Counted from the stretch's first letter, positions 22,782 to 31,141 are shown. The stretch is DNA of 34,235 bases from JAFARZ01 sp035651595 (GCA_035651595.1 DASRFJ010000072.1:1-34235), one strand, 5' to 3'. A program made the numbers and translations. The notes: generated by a model not told the origin, from the sequence alone.

Positions 22782-23252
22782 ATGGACGCGGTCGATCAGG
22801 CGATCTTGCGGCGCTTGCAGCGTGACGGCCGGCAGACGAACCGCGAGCTCGCCGAGGCGCTCGGCATCGCCCCGTCGACGGCCCTGGAGCGAACCCGGGC
22901 GCTGCGCGCCCGCGGCGTGATCACCGGTTTCCACGCAGCGGTGGACATGGCGGCGCTCGGCCGTGGCGTGCAGGCACTGATCTCGATCCGGATCCGGCCG
23001 CAGTCGCGAGAGGCCATCGAGACCGTGCGGGACAACATGGCCAAGCTGCCCGAGACGCTGGGCGTGTTCGTGGTCACCGGCAACGAGGACGTCCTCGTGC
23101 ACGTGGCGGTTCCCAGCACCCAGTACCTCAGGGACTTCGTGCTCGACCGGCTGGCCCGCCGCAAGGAGTTCGTGGACGTCAGGACCACGGTCGTGTTCGA
23201 CTACGTCCAGCCGGCCGAGCAGTCTGAACTTACGGACGGCATACCGCGATAA
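22782..23252 (+). CDS. Lrp/AsnC-family transcriptional regulator
   Basis: A 156-residue protein with an N-terminal winged helix-turn-helix (AVDQAILRRLQRDGRQTNRE, LAEALGIAPSTALERTRALR) and a C-terminal RAM ligand-binding domain (~65-150; VFVVTGNEDVLVHVAVPS). Family members sense amino acids or other small ligands as octamers. ATG 22782 has GGAGAGGGG about six bases upstream. The nearest downstream gene is a broken EamA exporter, a class AsnC proteins often control, so it may be an orphan regulator. Control of the hsa operon is possible but unsupported. Confidence 0.9.
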   Translation: MDAVDQAILRRLQRDGRQTNRELAEALGIAPSTALERTRALRARGVITGFHAAVDMAALGRGVQALISIRIRPQSREAIETVRDNMAKLPETLGVFVVTGNEDVLVHVAVPSTQYLRDFVLDRLARRKEFVDVRTTVVFDYVQPAEQSELTDGIPR

Positions 23253-23342
23253 CCGCCGAATCTTCTTCGCCGTAACCCGCGACATCAAGCCGTACATCGA
23301 ATAATTGGCAAGCACAAAACCACTAAGCATTCAGATATTCGC

Positions 23343-24060
23343 GTGGCCACCGCTTCTGCCGCACGTTTGCATAGCATCCAGGCCGTGCAGCGAAATAGTC
23401 TTTCCGCGGTCCTCGCCGTCCTCGCGGCCGGGTTGTTCTGGGGTACCGTCGGCCCCGCGGACGTTCGGCATCGCGCCGGTGAGCACCGGTCTGTGCGAAC
23501 GGATCATGCTCGGCACCCGGCTTCCCGGCCGCTGGGCGGCGGGGCACGGCTTGCGCGATCGCGGGTTGCGCGCTGATCTGCGCATCACACGGCGCCGGAT
23601 CACCGCATAGCGCCGGAGCGGCGCGGGCCGACGTCTTCGGAATAGCGTGCGGCGTCGTGGCGGGCGGCTGTTTCGGCGTCTACACCGTGTCCGCCAAGCG
23701 CTCATCGCCGCCGACGTGAACATGCTGGCCGCGGTCCCGGTCACTCCGCTCCTCGGCGGCGCCGCGCTGACGCCCTGGCTGGCACCGGAACTGCCGCGGC
23801 TCGCCGAGCCACGGTCGCTGGTACTCACGGCGTGGCTCGGCCCGGTCACCGTCGCCCTGGCGTACTGGCTCTATGTGACCGGGCTGCGCCGTCTCACCGC
23901 CGCGACCGCCGCCACCCTCTCACTGGCCGAGCCGCTCGTGGCGACCGCGCTGGGGATCGGGATCCTCCGAGAGCACCCGTCCTTTCCCATCGCGGTCGGC
24001 ACGCTGCTGCTCCTCGGCGGTCTGGTCGTCGTCTCGCTCCCTCGCCGGCCCGCGCCAGAC
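23343..24060 (+). pseudogene. EamA/DMT-family transporter, decayed
   Basis: Reading frames must be switched to follow the protein. The first membrane segment (VLAVLAAGLFWGTVGPA) is in one frame up to about 23450. IAPVSTGLCERIMLGTRLPG is in a second (about 23460-23535), and TACAIAGCALICASHGAG to CFGVYTVSAK in a third (about 23537-23702). LIAADVNMLAAVPVTPLLGG to the end is back in the second. At least three frameshifts are present and TM2-TM4 (roughly 70-100 residues) are missing against the usual ~300. The last part, LSLAEPLVATALGIGILREH, is a clear EamA signature. It lies after an AsnC regulator, its probable former controller. Confidence 0.85.
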
Positions 24061-24062
24061 CC

Positions 24063-25181
24063 TCAGCGAAGCGGCCCGAAGAAAGCCTGGAGATCCTCCG
24101 CCAGCAGCGCCGGTGCCTCCATGGCCGGGAAGTGCTTGCCGCGCTCGAACTCTGTCCAGTGCGCGTCCGCCGGCGCGGGCACCAGCCGCCGTACGGTCTC
24201 GTCCGCGCCGAACACCGCGAATCCCTGTGGCACGCTCGGCGGCCCGCCCCAGTCGGATGAGTGCGCCTGGTCGTACAGCGTGTGCGCGGCGCTCGCGCCG
24301 GACCCGGTGAGCCAGTACAGGCTGACCGTGGTGAGCAGCTGATCGCGGTCCACCGGCAGATCGGTCCACTCAACCACCTTCTCCGCGATCCAGGCGAGCT
24401 GGAGCAGCGGCGAGTCGGTCAGGCCGTAGCCGATGGTCCGCGGCCGGCTGTTCTGGATCGCCAGGTAGCCGGAACCCTCCCGCTTGAACCCCTCGATCCG
24501 GCCCAGGATCAGCTTGCCGACCGGGTCGCTCTCGTCGAGCCCGTCGGCCATCCCCGGGATGAACGACGCCACGTTCGCCGCGGTCAGCGGATCGGTCACC
24601 ACGTGGACGCCGATAACGTGCGAGCCGTCGAGGCCGGCCACCATGCCGGACACGCCGCCGCCGATGTCGCCGCCGTGCACGCCGTACCGCTTGTAGCCGA
24701 GCCGGCGCATCAGCTCGACCCAGGCGCGCGCGGTCCGGCCCATCGACCAGCCCGGCCCGCTCAGCGGCGTCGAGAACGCGTAGCCGGGCAGCGACGGAGC
24801 GACCACGTGGAACGCTGGCCCCGAAGCCGGGTTGACCAGCGGCTCGATCAGGTTCCAGAACTCGGCGACCGAGCTGGGGTAGCCGTGCGTGAGGAGCAGC
24901 GGCGTGGCGTCCGGCCGGGCGGACCTGACGTGCAGGAAGTGGATGCGCTGGCCGTCGATCTCGGTGGTGAACTGGGGGAACTGGTTGAGCCTAGCCTCGG
25001 CGGCGCGCCAGTCGTAGCCGTCGCGCCAGTACGCGGCCAGCTCCCTCAGCTCGCTCTGCGGGATGCCGCGGGCCCAGCCCGTCTCGGTCCCGGGCACCGC
25101 GCTTGGCCAGCGGGCGTGCGCGAGACGGTCGTGCAGGTAGTCGATGTCGGCCTGCGGGATCTCGATAAGGAAGTTGTCCAT
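24063..25181 (-). CDS. Epoxide hydrolase, EHN type
   Basis: A 372-residue alpha/beta hydrolase with the N-terminal EHN domain (FLIEIPQADIDYLHDRLAHA, ARWPSAVPG, YWRDGYDWRAAEARLNQFPQ). The oxyanion motif is LLTHGYPSSVAEF. The nucleophile is the Asp of HGGDIGGGVSG and the catalytic His lies in GKHFPAMEAP. It would open epoxides to diols; the substrate is unknown. ATG 25181 was chosen because TAGTGT at 25194-25189 (minus) lies seven bases upstream, a leaderless layout; the frame stays open to 25235. Divergent from a WYL regulator 63 bases away, probably its controller. Confidence 0.9.
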   Translation of the reverse strand: MDNFLIEIPQADIDYLHDRLAHARWPSAVPGTETGWARGIPQSELRELAAYWRDGYDWRAAEARLNQFPQFTTEIDGQRIHFLHVRSARPDATPLLLTHGYPSSVAEFWNLIEPLVNPASGPAFHVVAPSLPGYAFSTPLSGPGWSMGRTARAWVELMRRLGYKRYGVHGGDIGGGVSGMVAGLDGSHVIGVHVVTDPLTAANVASFIPGMADGLDESDPVGKLILGRIEGFKREGSGYLAIQNSRPRTIGYGLTDSPLLQLAWIAEKVVEWTDLPVDRDQLLTTVSLYWLTGSGASAAHTLYDQAHSSDWGGPPSVPQGFAVFGADETVRRLVPAPADAHWTEFERGKHFPAMEAPALLAEDLQAFFGPLR

Positions 25182-25244
25182 ACCCAGGACACTAGAGACA
25201 ATAGCGGAAAGAATCGTTCCTAGTTCGAGGTTCACGATAGCAAA

Positions 25245-26249
25245 ATGGCGGAAACTTCAGCACGGCTCCTGCGCCTGTTGTCCCTGCTCCAGAGCAAACG
25301 CGACTGGACCAGCGCCGAACTAGCCAGCCGGCTCGGCGTCACGACCCGCACGATCCGCAACGACGTGGACCGGCTGCGCGGCCTCGGCTACCCGGTCGAC
25401 GCGCGGCCCGGCGTGACCGGCGGGTACCGGCTCGGCACCGGCGGCTCGCTGCCGCCGCTGCTGCTCGACGACGAGGAGGCGGTCGCGGTCGCGATCGGCC
25501 TGCGCACCGCGGCGAACGGCTCGGTCACCGGGATCGAGGAGACGGCGGTCCGCGCGCTGGCCAAGCTCCAGCAGTTGCTCCCGTCAAGGCTGCGCCACCG
25601 GATCAGTGCGTTCGAGTCCCATGCCCTGCTCATGCCGCCTCGCGGCCCCCAGGCCGGAACGCGAACCGATCCCGACATACTGACGCTGATCGGCAGCGCG
25701 TGCCGCGACCGCGAGCGGCTTCGCTTCGAATACCGCGCCCACGACGGCACCACGACGCGACGCGACGTGGAGCCGTACCGCCTGATCAACGACCGGCGTC
25801 GCTGGTACCTGTTCGCGTGGGACATGGACCGCGACGACTGGCGAACGTTCCGGGCCGACCGGATCGAACCCCGAACGCCGCCGCACGGCCCTCGCTTCAC
25901 GGCGGTCCGGAAGCTGCCATCCGACGAGGAGATCATGGCCCGGGTAGCTCGCGGCATCGGCGAGGCCACCTGGCGGTACCGGGCGCGGGTGATCGTCCAC
26001 GCGCCGGCCGACCATGTCCGGTCGCGGCTGCCGATCCCCGTTGACGTGGAACCCATCACGAACGACCGCTGCGCGTTCGAGCCGGGTTCGGACTACCCGG
26101 AGATGCTCGCCCTTTACCTTGGCATGCTCGGCGCGGACTTTACGGTCGAGGACTCACCCGAGCTGGCGGATGCGCTGCGCACGCTCAGCTCCCGCTACCA
26201 GCGCGCCGTCGAGCACTACGCCTCAGCAGCGGACCAGCCTCCCGGTTAA
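25245..26249 (+). CDS. WYL-domain transcriptional regulator (HTH_11 + WYL)
   Basis: A 334-residue YafY-type regulator. The N-terminal HTH (~5-58) reads LLRLLSLLQSKRDWTSAELA then RLGVTTRTIRNDVDRLRGLG. The WYL domain starts near residue 140, with FEYRAHDGTTTRRDVEPYRL and RRWYLFAWD, and a C-terminal WCX-like extension follows to ~330. WYL domains bind nucleic acid or nucleotide-like ligands. ATG 25245 follows a short A-rich stretch. Divergent with the epoxide hydrolase, its probable target. Its 3' end is 25 bases from the convergent XRE gene. Confidence 0.9.
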   Translation: MAETSARLLRLLSLLQSKRDWTSAELASRLGVTTRTIRNDVDRLRGLGYPVDARPGVTGGYRLGTGGSLPPLLLDDEEAVAVAIGLRTAANGSVTGIEETAVRALAKLQQLLPSRLRHRISAFESHALLMPPRGPQAGTRTDPDILTLIGSACRDRERLRFEYRAHDGTTTRRDVEPYRLINDRRRWYLFAWDMDRDDWRTFRADRIEPRTPPHGPRFTAVRKLPSDEEIMARVARGIGEATWRYRARVIVHAPADHVRSRLPIPVDVEPITNDRCAFEPGSDYPEMLALYLGMLGADFTVEDSPELADALRTLSSRYQRAVEHYASAADQPPG

Positions 26250-26274
26250 GTCCGTCGTCCAGGGTGAATGTCCA

Positions 26275-26808
26275 TTATGCGTCCTGCTCGCTGCCGGGGT
26301 ACTCGAAGTCAACTGCGATTTCATTCTTAGAGCTATGGAAAGCAGCCATGAGTGCACGGACCTGTACTTCGACTGTGTCGATTTTGTCTAGGCGCGGTAC
26401 CACGATTTCGTTAAGGCGGGCTATGACTATTTCGTCAAGGCGCGGCGCCACCGCGTCCAGGAAGGATCGCAGTACGACGCTATCCGTAGGTTCAAGTTCG
26501 TCGCTAGTCTCCTCCGACTGGCTTTCCAGGACGTCGCCAGTCTCCCGCCCAATCTGGCCTTCCTGGATGTTGTTCAGAAAGTCTTCCGGCCGATCGATGG
26601 CCAACGATAGAGTCTTCAGGGTTAGCGGACGATGCCGCTTTCCTTCGTCTCTATTCTGCTCAATTCCACGTAGCGTGGAATAGCCTATGCCGGCCTTCTT
26701 AGCAAGGGCCTTCTGGGTCAGCTCAAGCCCGTTTCGTCCTTTGCGGAGCGCACGGGCAACCGCCGTCCGGCGCTTGCTCTCCTCCGCCGTCTCCTCCGCA
26801 CCATCCAT
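26275..26808 (-). CDS. XRE-family helix-turn-helix protein
   Basis: A 177-residue protein with an N-terminal XRE/Cro HTH (LELTQKALAKKAGIGYSTLR then GIEQNRDEG, about 28-60). A Gln/Glu/Ser-rich linker follows, then a helical region with heptad-like repeats (RLDEIVIARLNEIVVPRLDK) suggesting a coiled-coil oligomerisation domain. Base composition is visibly less GC-rich than the neighbours, a sign of recent transfer. ATG 26808 is eight bases downstream of TAGCCT (26822-26817, minus), a leaderless layout. A perfect palindrome at 26824-26839 sits just upstream of that -10, as expected for autorepression. Possibly regulates the ATPase gene at 27502. Confidence 0.82.
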   Translation of the reverse strand: MDGAEETAEESKRRTAVARALRKGRNGLELTQKALAKKAGIGYSTLRGIEQNRDEGKRHRPLTLKTLSLAIDRPEDFLNNIQEGQIGRETGDVLESQSEETSDELEPTDSVVLRSFLDAVAPRLDEIVIARLNEIVVPRLDKIDTVEVQVRALMAAFHSSKNEIAVDFEYPGSEQDA

Positions 26809-26823
26809 TGGCGCAGAGGCTAG

Positions 26824-26839
26824 CGGATCACTTGATCCG
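26824..26839. promoter_or_regulatory. Palindrome in the XRE promoter, candidate auto-operator
   Basis: CGGATCACTTGATCCG has perfect 7-bp arms around a two-base centre and lies directly upstream of the TAGCCT -10, in the -35/-10 spacer. Position fits an autoregulatory XRE repressor; no family consensus was used. Confidence 0.5.
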
Positions 26840-26902
26840 GCGTCACGCCAAATCCGCTTTCGGCGGTGCGATCGTCAGCTCTTTTTGAAAAACGCTAGTT
26901 CC

Positions 26903-26948
26903 AGCTCTCATGAGAGCTAAAAGTAGCGCTCTGCTATCTAGTTAACTA
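26903..26948. promoter_or_regulatory. Two perfect palindromes upstream of the XRE gene
   Basis: AGCTCTCATGAGAGCT (26903-26918) and TAGTTAACTA (26939-26948) lie in the AT-richer gap between the XRE gene and the small ORF at 27059. The second shares inverted AGTTA/TAACT half-sites with the palindrome at 27477-27489 in front of the ATPase gene. They may be sites for one regulator, perhaps the XRE protein. Confidence 0.4.
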
Positions 26949-27058
26949 ATGTGAATCTCCGACAATGGTCGAGTAGTTCCTGTACGTTGATCTCCAATAG
27001 CACTGGGCCTGCCGACGTCCTGTTGTCGCGGTCCTCTGGCGCAAGGAAGGTGAGACTT

Positions 27059-27214
27059 GTGACGACCGCAACTGTCCACATCGCGATCTTCATCCCGGTT
27101 CCCGTCCTCTCGGGCGTTGCGGGCGGAGCTCTGGCAACGGCTGTCATCCGGCTCCTTGGCGGACGCGGCGGCGGCGACGACGGCGGCCAAGGCCACCGCA
27201 ACGGCGAAGGCTGA
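27059..27214 (+). CDS. Possible small single-span membrane protein, 51 aa
   Basis: GTG 27059 has GGAAGG (27045-27050) at a good ribosome-binding distance. The product has one likely membrane helix (VHIAIFIPVPVLSGVAGG through ATAVIRLL) followed by a short Gly/Asp/His/Asn-rich hydrophilic tail. I recognise no family. It lies in the low-GC patch between the XRE gene and the ATPase gene. The frame is also open upstream with other starts. Modest evidence only. Confidence 0.4.
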   Translation: MTTATVHIAIFIPVPVLSGVAGGALATAVIRLLGGRGGGDDGGQGHRNGEG

Positions 27215-27463
27215 CGGTCTGACCTTCCTGAGCCTGGCTCAGCATGACTCCCGCATGCAGCCAGCAGGCGCTTGCGGGCGGATCACGACATGCTGCTGTT
27301 GACGTCGTCTACGACGTCCCCCCCGTTGCTGTGATCCCGTCGGCCGAGGCAACGCGTGACCCGCGAGCCGGCCGTATTGAAGTGCTGAGGTCGGTCGCGG
27401 TGCCGCTCTGATTGACGAACGCGTGCGCGTCGTTGTCCAAACTCCACGACTAGCCGCGAGACT
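27215..27463. other. Gap without an apparent gene
   Basis: About 250 bases between the small membrane ORF and the ATPase control region. No convincing ORF, RNA or repeat was found. Confidence 0.5.
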
Positions 27464-27502
27464 CTAGCTCGAATAGAGTTAATGTAACTATAGTCAAGCT
27501 AG
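27464..27502 (+). promoter_or_regulatory. Promoter/operator of the ATPase gene
   Basis: TATAGT (27489-27494) ends seven bases before GTG 27502, so the transcript is probably leaderless. The palindrome AGTTA-ATG-TAACT (27477-27489) touches this -10. An outer inverted repeat, CTAGCT (27464-27469) and AGCTAG (27497-27502), brackets the site. Repressor binding here would block transcription. Confidence 0.55.
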
Positions 27503-29046
27503 TGGAGGCGGCGCTGGGTAGCGGGACTCTGGACAAGCCAGCGGATGTCTTCGGCCGCGAGCCTGAGTGGGCGGACCTGGCCGAATTCGCGCTGTCGCCG
27601 CTGCCGGGGCTGCGGATCGCTGTTGTCTACGGCAGGCGCAGACAGGGCAAATCGTACCTACTGCGCCGGCTCACCGACGCGGTTGGCGGGCTCTATCATC
27701 TCGCCACCGAGCAGGCCGAACCGGTCTCGTTGCGCCGGTTCGGTGACTCGCTGGCGGCCTGGGCAGGTCTGTCGGCTGGCGTGTTCGGGTTCGGCGGCTG
27801 GGAGCAGGCGCTGCGAACAGCAACGGAGGTGATGGCGGATTCATCCCGCTCCCATGCTTCTCGAACCGCGCCTCCGCTGCTTGTCCTTGACGAGTTTCCC
27901 TATTTGTGCCAGGAAACTCCCGGTCTGCCGTCTATCGTGCAGTCCCTCTACGACACCCTGGGACCTGCCGCCGGAGCGAGCAACGGTTCGTTTCGCCTGC
28001 TGCTGTGCGGCTCGGCGATTTCGGTCATGTCGGACCTGCTGTCCGGGACCAGGGCGCTGCGTGGTCGTGCCGCGCTCGAACTGCGCATTCGGCCGTTTAG
28101 TTACCGGGACGCGCGCGACTACTGGGGCATCGCTGATCTTGGTGCGGCCTTCGCTCACAATGCCCTTGTCGGCGGCACCCCCGGCTACCGGGAGCTTGTG
28201 CCAGATCCGCAGGTTCCAGAGGATCCAGCACAGCTCGGCGGCTGGCTGGCCCGGAACGTGCTACGACCGTCCATGCCGCTATTCGACGAGGCCCGCCGGG
28301 TCGTGCACGAGGATCCGCGCATCCGCGACACTGCCGCCTATAGCTCGGTGCTCGCCGCCGTGGCAGCGGGAGAGTCGTCGCCTACGAAGATCGGCGGCCT
28401 GCTCGGCCGCCCGGCAACCTCACTGACACATCAGCTGGCCACGCTGGCCTCGGCAGGATTCATCGACCGTCGGCACGACCTGCTCCTGGACCGGCGCCCC
28501 GTAGTCACGGTCGCCGACCCGATGGTCCGCTTCCACCAGCTGATCATCGAGCCGTATCTGGCCGATCTGGAGGCCGGCGGAGCGCGCCAGGTCTGGGCCG
28601 AGGTAGAGCACACGGTGGAGTCCAAGATCTTCGGGCCGCATTTCGAGACGCTCGCCGCCGAATGGGTCACCCGGTATGCCTCAGGGGAGGCAGGCCTGGC
28701 TGTCGGCCCGGTGGGGCAGACTGTCATCGCCTGCCGCGAGCACAAGACCAGCCACGAGATCGACGTACTTGCGCTCGCACGCGGCAGTCGCCCGCGGACC
28801 ACCGGCGCGCCGGTCGCCTTCATCGCCGAGGCCAAGCACCGCGACCGCCGTCCCGGCCTAGCCGAGCTGCGCAGGCTCCAGCACCTCCGCGACCTGCTGA
28901 CCGCGGCCGGACATGACGCATCCGGCGCCGCACTCGGCATGTTCAGCGTGGCAGGCTTCAATGATGCTCTGACAGCCGAGGCCACCGGCAGCCGAGGAAA
29001 AATCGTTCTAGCTACCCTGAACGACCTCTACGGCCAGCCGTCCTGA
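27502..29046 (+). CDS. ATPase with nuclease-like C-terminus (archaeal-ATPase/DUF234 type)
   Basis: A 514-residue protein of the prokaryotic AAA-type ATPase group (archaeal ATPase plus DUF234 layout). Walker A is GRRRQGKS (44-51) and Walker B is LLVLDEF with D130/E131. A sensor-like segment, RLLLCGSAISVMSDLL, follows. A winged-helix region (~290-330; TKIGGLLGRPATSLTHQLAT) precedes the C-terminal domain, where HEIDVLALA (D421) and IAEAKHR (E443, K445) form a PD-(D/E)xK-like nuclease pattern. Function is not established for the family; links to mobile DNA or defence are suspected. GTG 27502 was chosen for the leaderless promoter just upstream. Lies at the edge of the low-GC accessory patch. No partner gene is fused or overlapping. 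Confidence 0.85.
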   Translation: MEAALGSGTLDKPADVFGREPEWADLAEFALSPLPGLRIAVVYGRRRQGKSYLLRRLTDAVGGLYHLATEQAEPVSLRRFGDSLAAWAGLSAGVFGFGGWEQALRTATEVMADSSRSHASRTAPPLLVLDEFPYLCQETPGLPSIVQSLYDTLGPAAGASNGSFRLLLCGSAISVMSDLLSGTRALRGRAALELRIRPFSYRDARDYWGIADLGAAFAHNALVGGTPGYRELVPDPQVPEDPAQLGGWLARNVLRPSMPLFDEARRVVHEDPRIRDTAAYSSVLAAVAAGESSPTKIGGLLGRPATSLTHQLATLASAGFIDRRHDLLLDRRPVVTVADPMVRFHQLIIEPYLADLEAGGARQVWAEVEHTVESKIFGPHFETLAAEWVTRYASGEAGLAVGPVGQTVIACREHKTSHEIDVLALARGSRPRTTGAPVAFIAEAKHRDRRPGLAELRRLQHLRDLLTAAGHDASGAALGMFSVAGFNDALTAEATGSRGKIVLATLNDLYGQPS

Positions 29047-29116
29047 GCCGGACCCGCTTACCTCACACGACAACGGCTGTCCCAGGCCGTCGGCGCCCCT
29101 GGCGTAGCACGAAAGA

Positions 29117-29797
29117 CTAGCTGCCGGGTGGCGGCGACGCGTAGCCGTGCGAGTACGCGTACCGCATCGCCTGCACGCGGTCCCGCGACCCGGTCTTGGC
29201 GAAGATCCGGTTCACGTGCGTCTTGACCGTGGCCTCGCTGACGAACAGTTCCCTGGCGATTTCGCGGTTCGACCGGCCTTCCGCGATGAGCCGGAGCACC
29301 TCCGCCTCCCGGGGCGTCAGCTCCCCGTCATCCGGCACGACCTCCGATCCAGCCGAAGACTCCATAGAAGACCGGGAGGCCGCGGACACCAGCCGCTGCT
29401 GCACCGCCGGATCGAGCACCGCCTGGCCGGCCGCCGCGGCCTTCACCGCCCGCTCGATCTCCGCCCGGGACGCGTCCTTGGTCAGGTACCCGAGCGCGCC
29501 GGCACGCAGCGCCCCGATGATCGACTCGTCGTCGGCGTAGGTGGTGAGCACCACCACCCGGGTGTCCGGATGCGTGGCGGTGATCAGCCGGGTCGCCGCC
29601 ACCCCGCCGCAGCCGGGCATGTTCAGGTCCATGAGCACGACTTGCGGGCTCAGCTCCGCCACCAGCGCGACCGCGTCTTCCCCGGTCGGGGCCTGACCGG
29701 CCACCTCGATCCCGTCGAGGGTGCCGAGCAGCAGCACGAGACCTTCGCGGACCGCCGACTGATCGTCCGCGATGACCACAGTGACAACAGGGCTCAT
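29117..29797 (-). CDS. NarL/LuxR-type response regulator
   Basis: A 226-residue two-component response regulator. The receiver domain (~1-120) has the acidic pair in IADDQ, the phospho-acceptor Asp in VVLMDLNMPG and the Lys of GYLTKDA. The C-terminal LuxR HTH (~155-220) reads LTPREAEVLRLIAEGRSNRE and IARELFVSEATVKTHVNRIF. ATG 29797 overlaps the stop of the kinase gene (ATGA), so the pair is coupled and the kinase is its partner. The target genes are unknown; the signal could be membrane or envelope stress, as for many such pairs. Convergent with the ATPase gene, 70 bases apart. Confidence 0.94.
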   Translation of the reverse strand: MSPVVTVVIADDQSAVREGLVLLLGTLDGIEVAGQAPTGEDAVALVAELSPQVVLMDLNMPGCGGVAATRLITATHPDTRVVVLTTYADDESIIGALRAGALGYLTKDASRAEIERAVKAAAAGQAVLDPAVQQRLVSAASRSSMESSAGSEVVPDDGELTPREAEVLRLIAEGRSNREIARELFVSEATVKTHVNRIFAKTGSRDRVQAMRYAYSHGYASPPPGS

Positions 29798-31071
29798 GCC
29801 GGAATCTTGAGGCATACCCGCCAGATCCCGTCGGCCGGCCCCGCCTCAAGCGTGCCGCCGCCCAGCGCCGCGCGCTCTCGCAGGCCGGTCAGCCCGTATC
29901 CGGCGCCGCTCTTCGACAGCTCGCCGGCCGAGCCGCTCGACCCGCTCGACCCGCTCGACCCGCTCGACCCACCCGAGCCGGCCGAAGCGTCCAGCGGGTT
30001 GGTCACCAGCACCGCCACCTCTCCGTCCAGAAACGAGAGTGACACCGACACCGGCTGACCGGGGGCGTGCTTGCGCGCGTTGGTCAGCGCCTCCTGCGCC
30101 GCCCGGTAGGCAGCCAGCCCAGCCTCGGCCCCGACAGGCCGCGGCGAACCGGTCATCGAGAACTCGACCAGGTCGCCGTCGGCCCGGTATCGTTCGGCCA
30201 GCATCGCCATCTGCTCGGGCAGCGGCACGGCGTTGCCGCGCAGCGCGAGGATCGCGCGGCGTGCGTCCGCCAGGCCCTCCCTGGTGAACGCGCCGGCCCG
30301 GTCGATGCACTCGATCGCCTTCGCGAGTTCCGGTGGCCCCGAAGGCAGCGCTGCCAGCAGCCCCTCGGCCGCCTGGAGGTTCACCGAAACCGCGGCGAGC
30401 GAGTGGGCGAGCACGTCATGGATCTCCCTGGCGATCCTGGCCCGCTCGCCGAGCGCGGCCGCCTCGGTCTCGGCGGCCCGGGCGCGGCGGCTTTCCGCCA
30501 GCATCTTCTCCGCCTGCTCGGCGCGGATCAGGAAGGAGTGCCGCGTCAGCCCGACGGCCCACAGGCCGGCGAACGCGATCGAGTAGCCGAACAGGGCCTC
30601 GGCGGGGAGCGCAACCGTCAGCCCGGCGACGATGAAGCCCGCCACGGTGGCGGCGGTGATGGCCATCGACTTGTCGAGATCCAGCCGCGAGCCGGCCGCC
30701 ACGGTGGTCACCAGACCGGTCGTAACGGCCGTGCTCAGCGTCGGCGCCAAGCCGGCCAGCACCCCGCCGCTGACGCCCATCACCGCCAGCGCCGCCGGCA
30801 CGACGTCCGGCCGCCGCTCGAAGATCAGCCAGATCGCCCAGGCGACGGAGGAGACGAACAGCGACACCAGGACGCCGATGTCCCGCGGTCCGCCGAGCGG
30901 GTGCGGCAGGGCGAACAGCGGGACGGTGACCAGGACCATGACCAGGACGAGGGCCCGGAAGGCCTTCAGTACCGGCGGCACCTCGACCGAGCCGGCAGAG
31001 CTAGCAGCGCCGGCAGAGCCGGCAGAGCTAGCAGAGCCGGCCGAGCCCAGGTCGGTGAGCAAGCGGAACAC
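29794..31071 (-). CDS. NarL-type sensor histidine kinase
   Basis: A 425-residue sensor kinase of the HisKA_3 type with about five to six membrane segments in the first ~190 residues. The phospho-acceptor His is in REIHDVLAHSLAAVSVNLQA. The ATP-binding domain has the N-box EALTNARKHAPG, and GYGLTGLRERA is the G-box. A Gly/Ser repeat tract, encoded by a 9-bp tandem (29935-29970), is inserted between strand VAVLVTNPL and the G-box. GTG 31071 was chosen because TACGTT lies six bases upstream (minus strand, leaderless layout) and no Shine-Dalgarno is present. The cytoplasmic N-terminus is a Ser/Ala/Gly repeat from another direct repeat (30991-31034). Confidence 0.9.
   Translation of the reverse strand: MFRLLTDLGSAGSASSAGSAGAASSAGSVEVPPVLKAFRALVLVMVLVTVPLFALPHPLGGPRDIGVLVSLFVSSVAWAIWLIFERRPDVVPAALAVMGVSGGVLAGLAPTLSTAVTTGLVTTVAAGSRLDLDKSMAITAATVAGFIVAGLTVALPAEALFGYSIAFAGLWAVGLTRHSFLIRAEQAEKMLAESRRARAAETEAAALGERARIAREIHDVLAHSLAAVSVNLQAAEGLLAALPSGPPELAKAIECIDRAGAFTREGLADARRAILALRGNAVPLPEQMAMLAERYRADGDLVEFSMTGSPRPVGAEAGLAAYRAAQEALTNARKHAPGQPVSVSLSFLDGEVAVLVTNPLDASAGSGGSSGSSGSSGSSGSAGELSKSGAGYGLTGLRERAALGGGTLEAGPADGIWRVCLKIPA
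29935..29970. repeat. 9-bp tandem repeat, four copies, in the kinase gene
   Basis: Four perfect GCTCGACCC units. On the minus strand they encode the Gly-Ser-Ser tract in the ATP-binding domain of the histidine kinase. Frame is preserved by any copy-number change. Confidence 0.9.
30991..31034. repeat. 17-bp direct repeat in the kinase 5' end
   Basis: GCCGGCAGAGCTAGCAG at 30991-31007 and again at 31018-31034, with shorter related units between. Encodes a Ser/Ala/Gly-rich N-terminal tail before the first membrane segment of the histidine kinase. Confidence 0.85.
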
Positions 31072-31141
31072 GCCTTCAACGTATCCCGGCAGGCACCCCG
31101 AACGGCAGAGCGCCCAGGTTGACCTTGGGTGGGCTCCGGCG

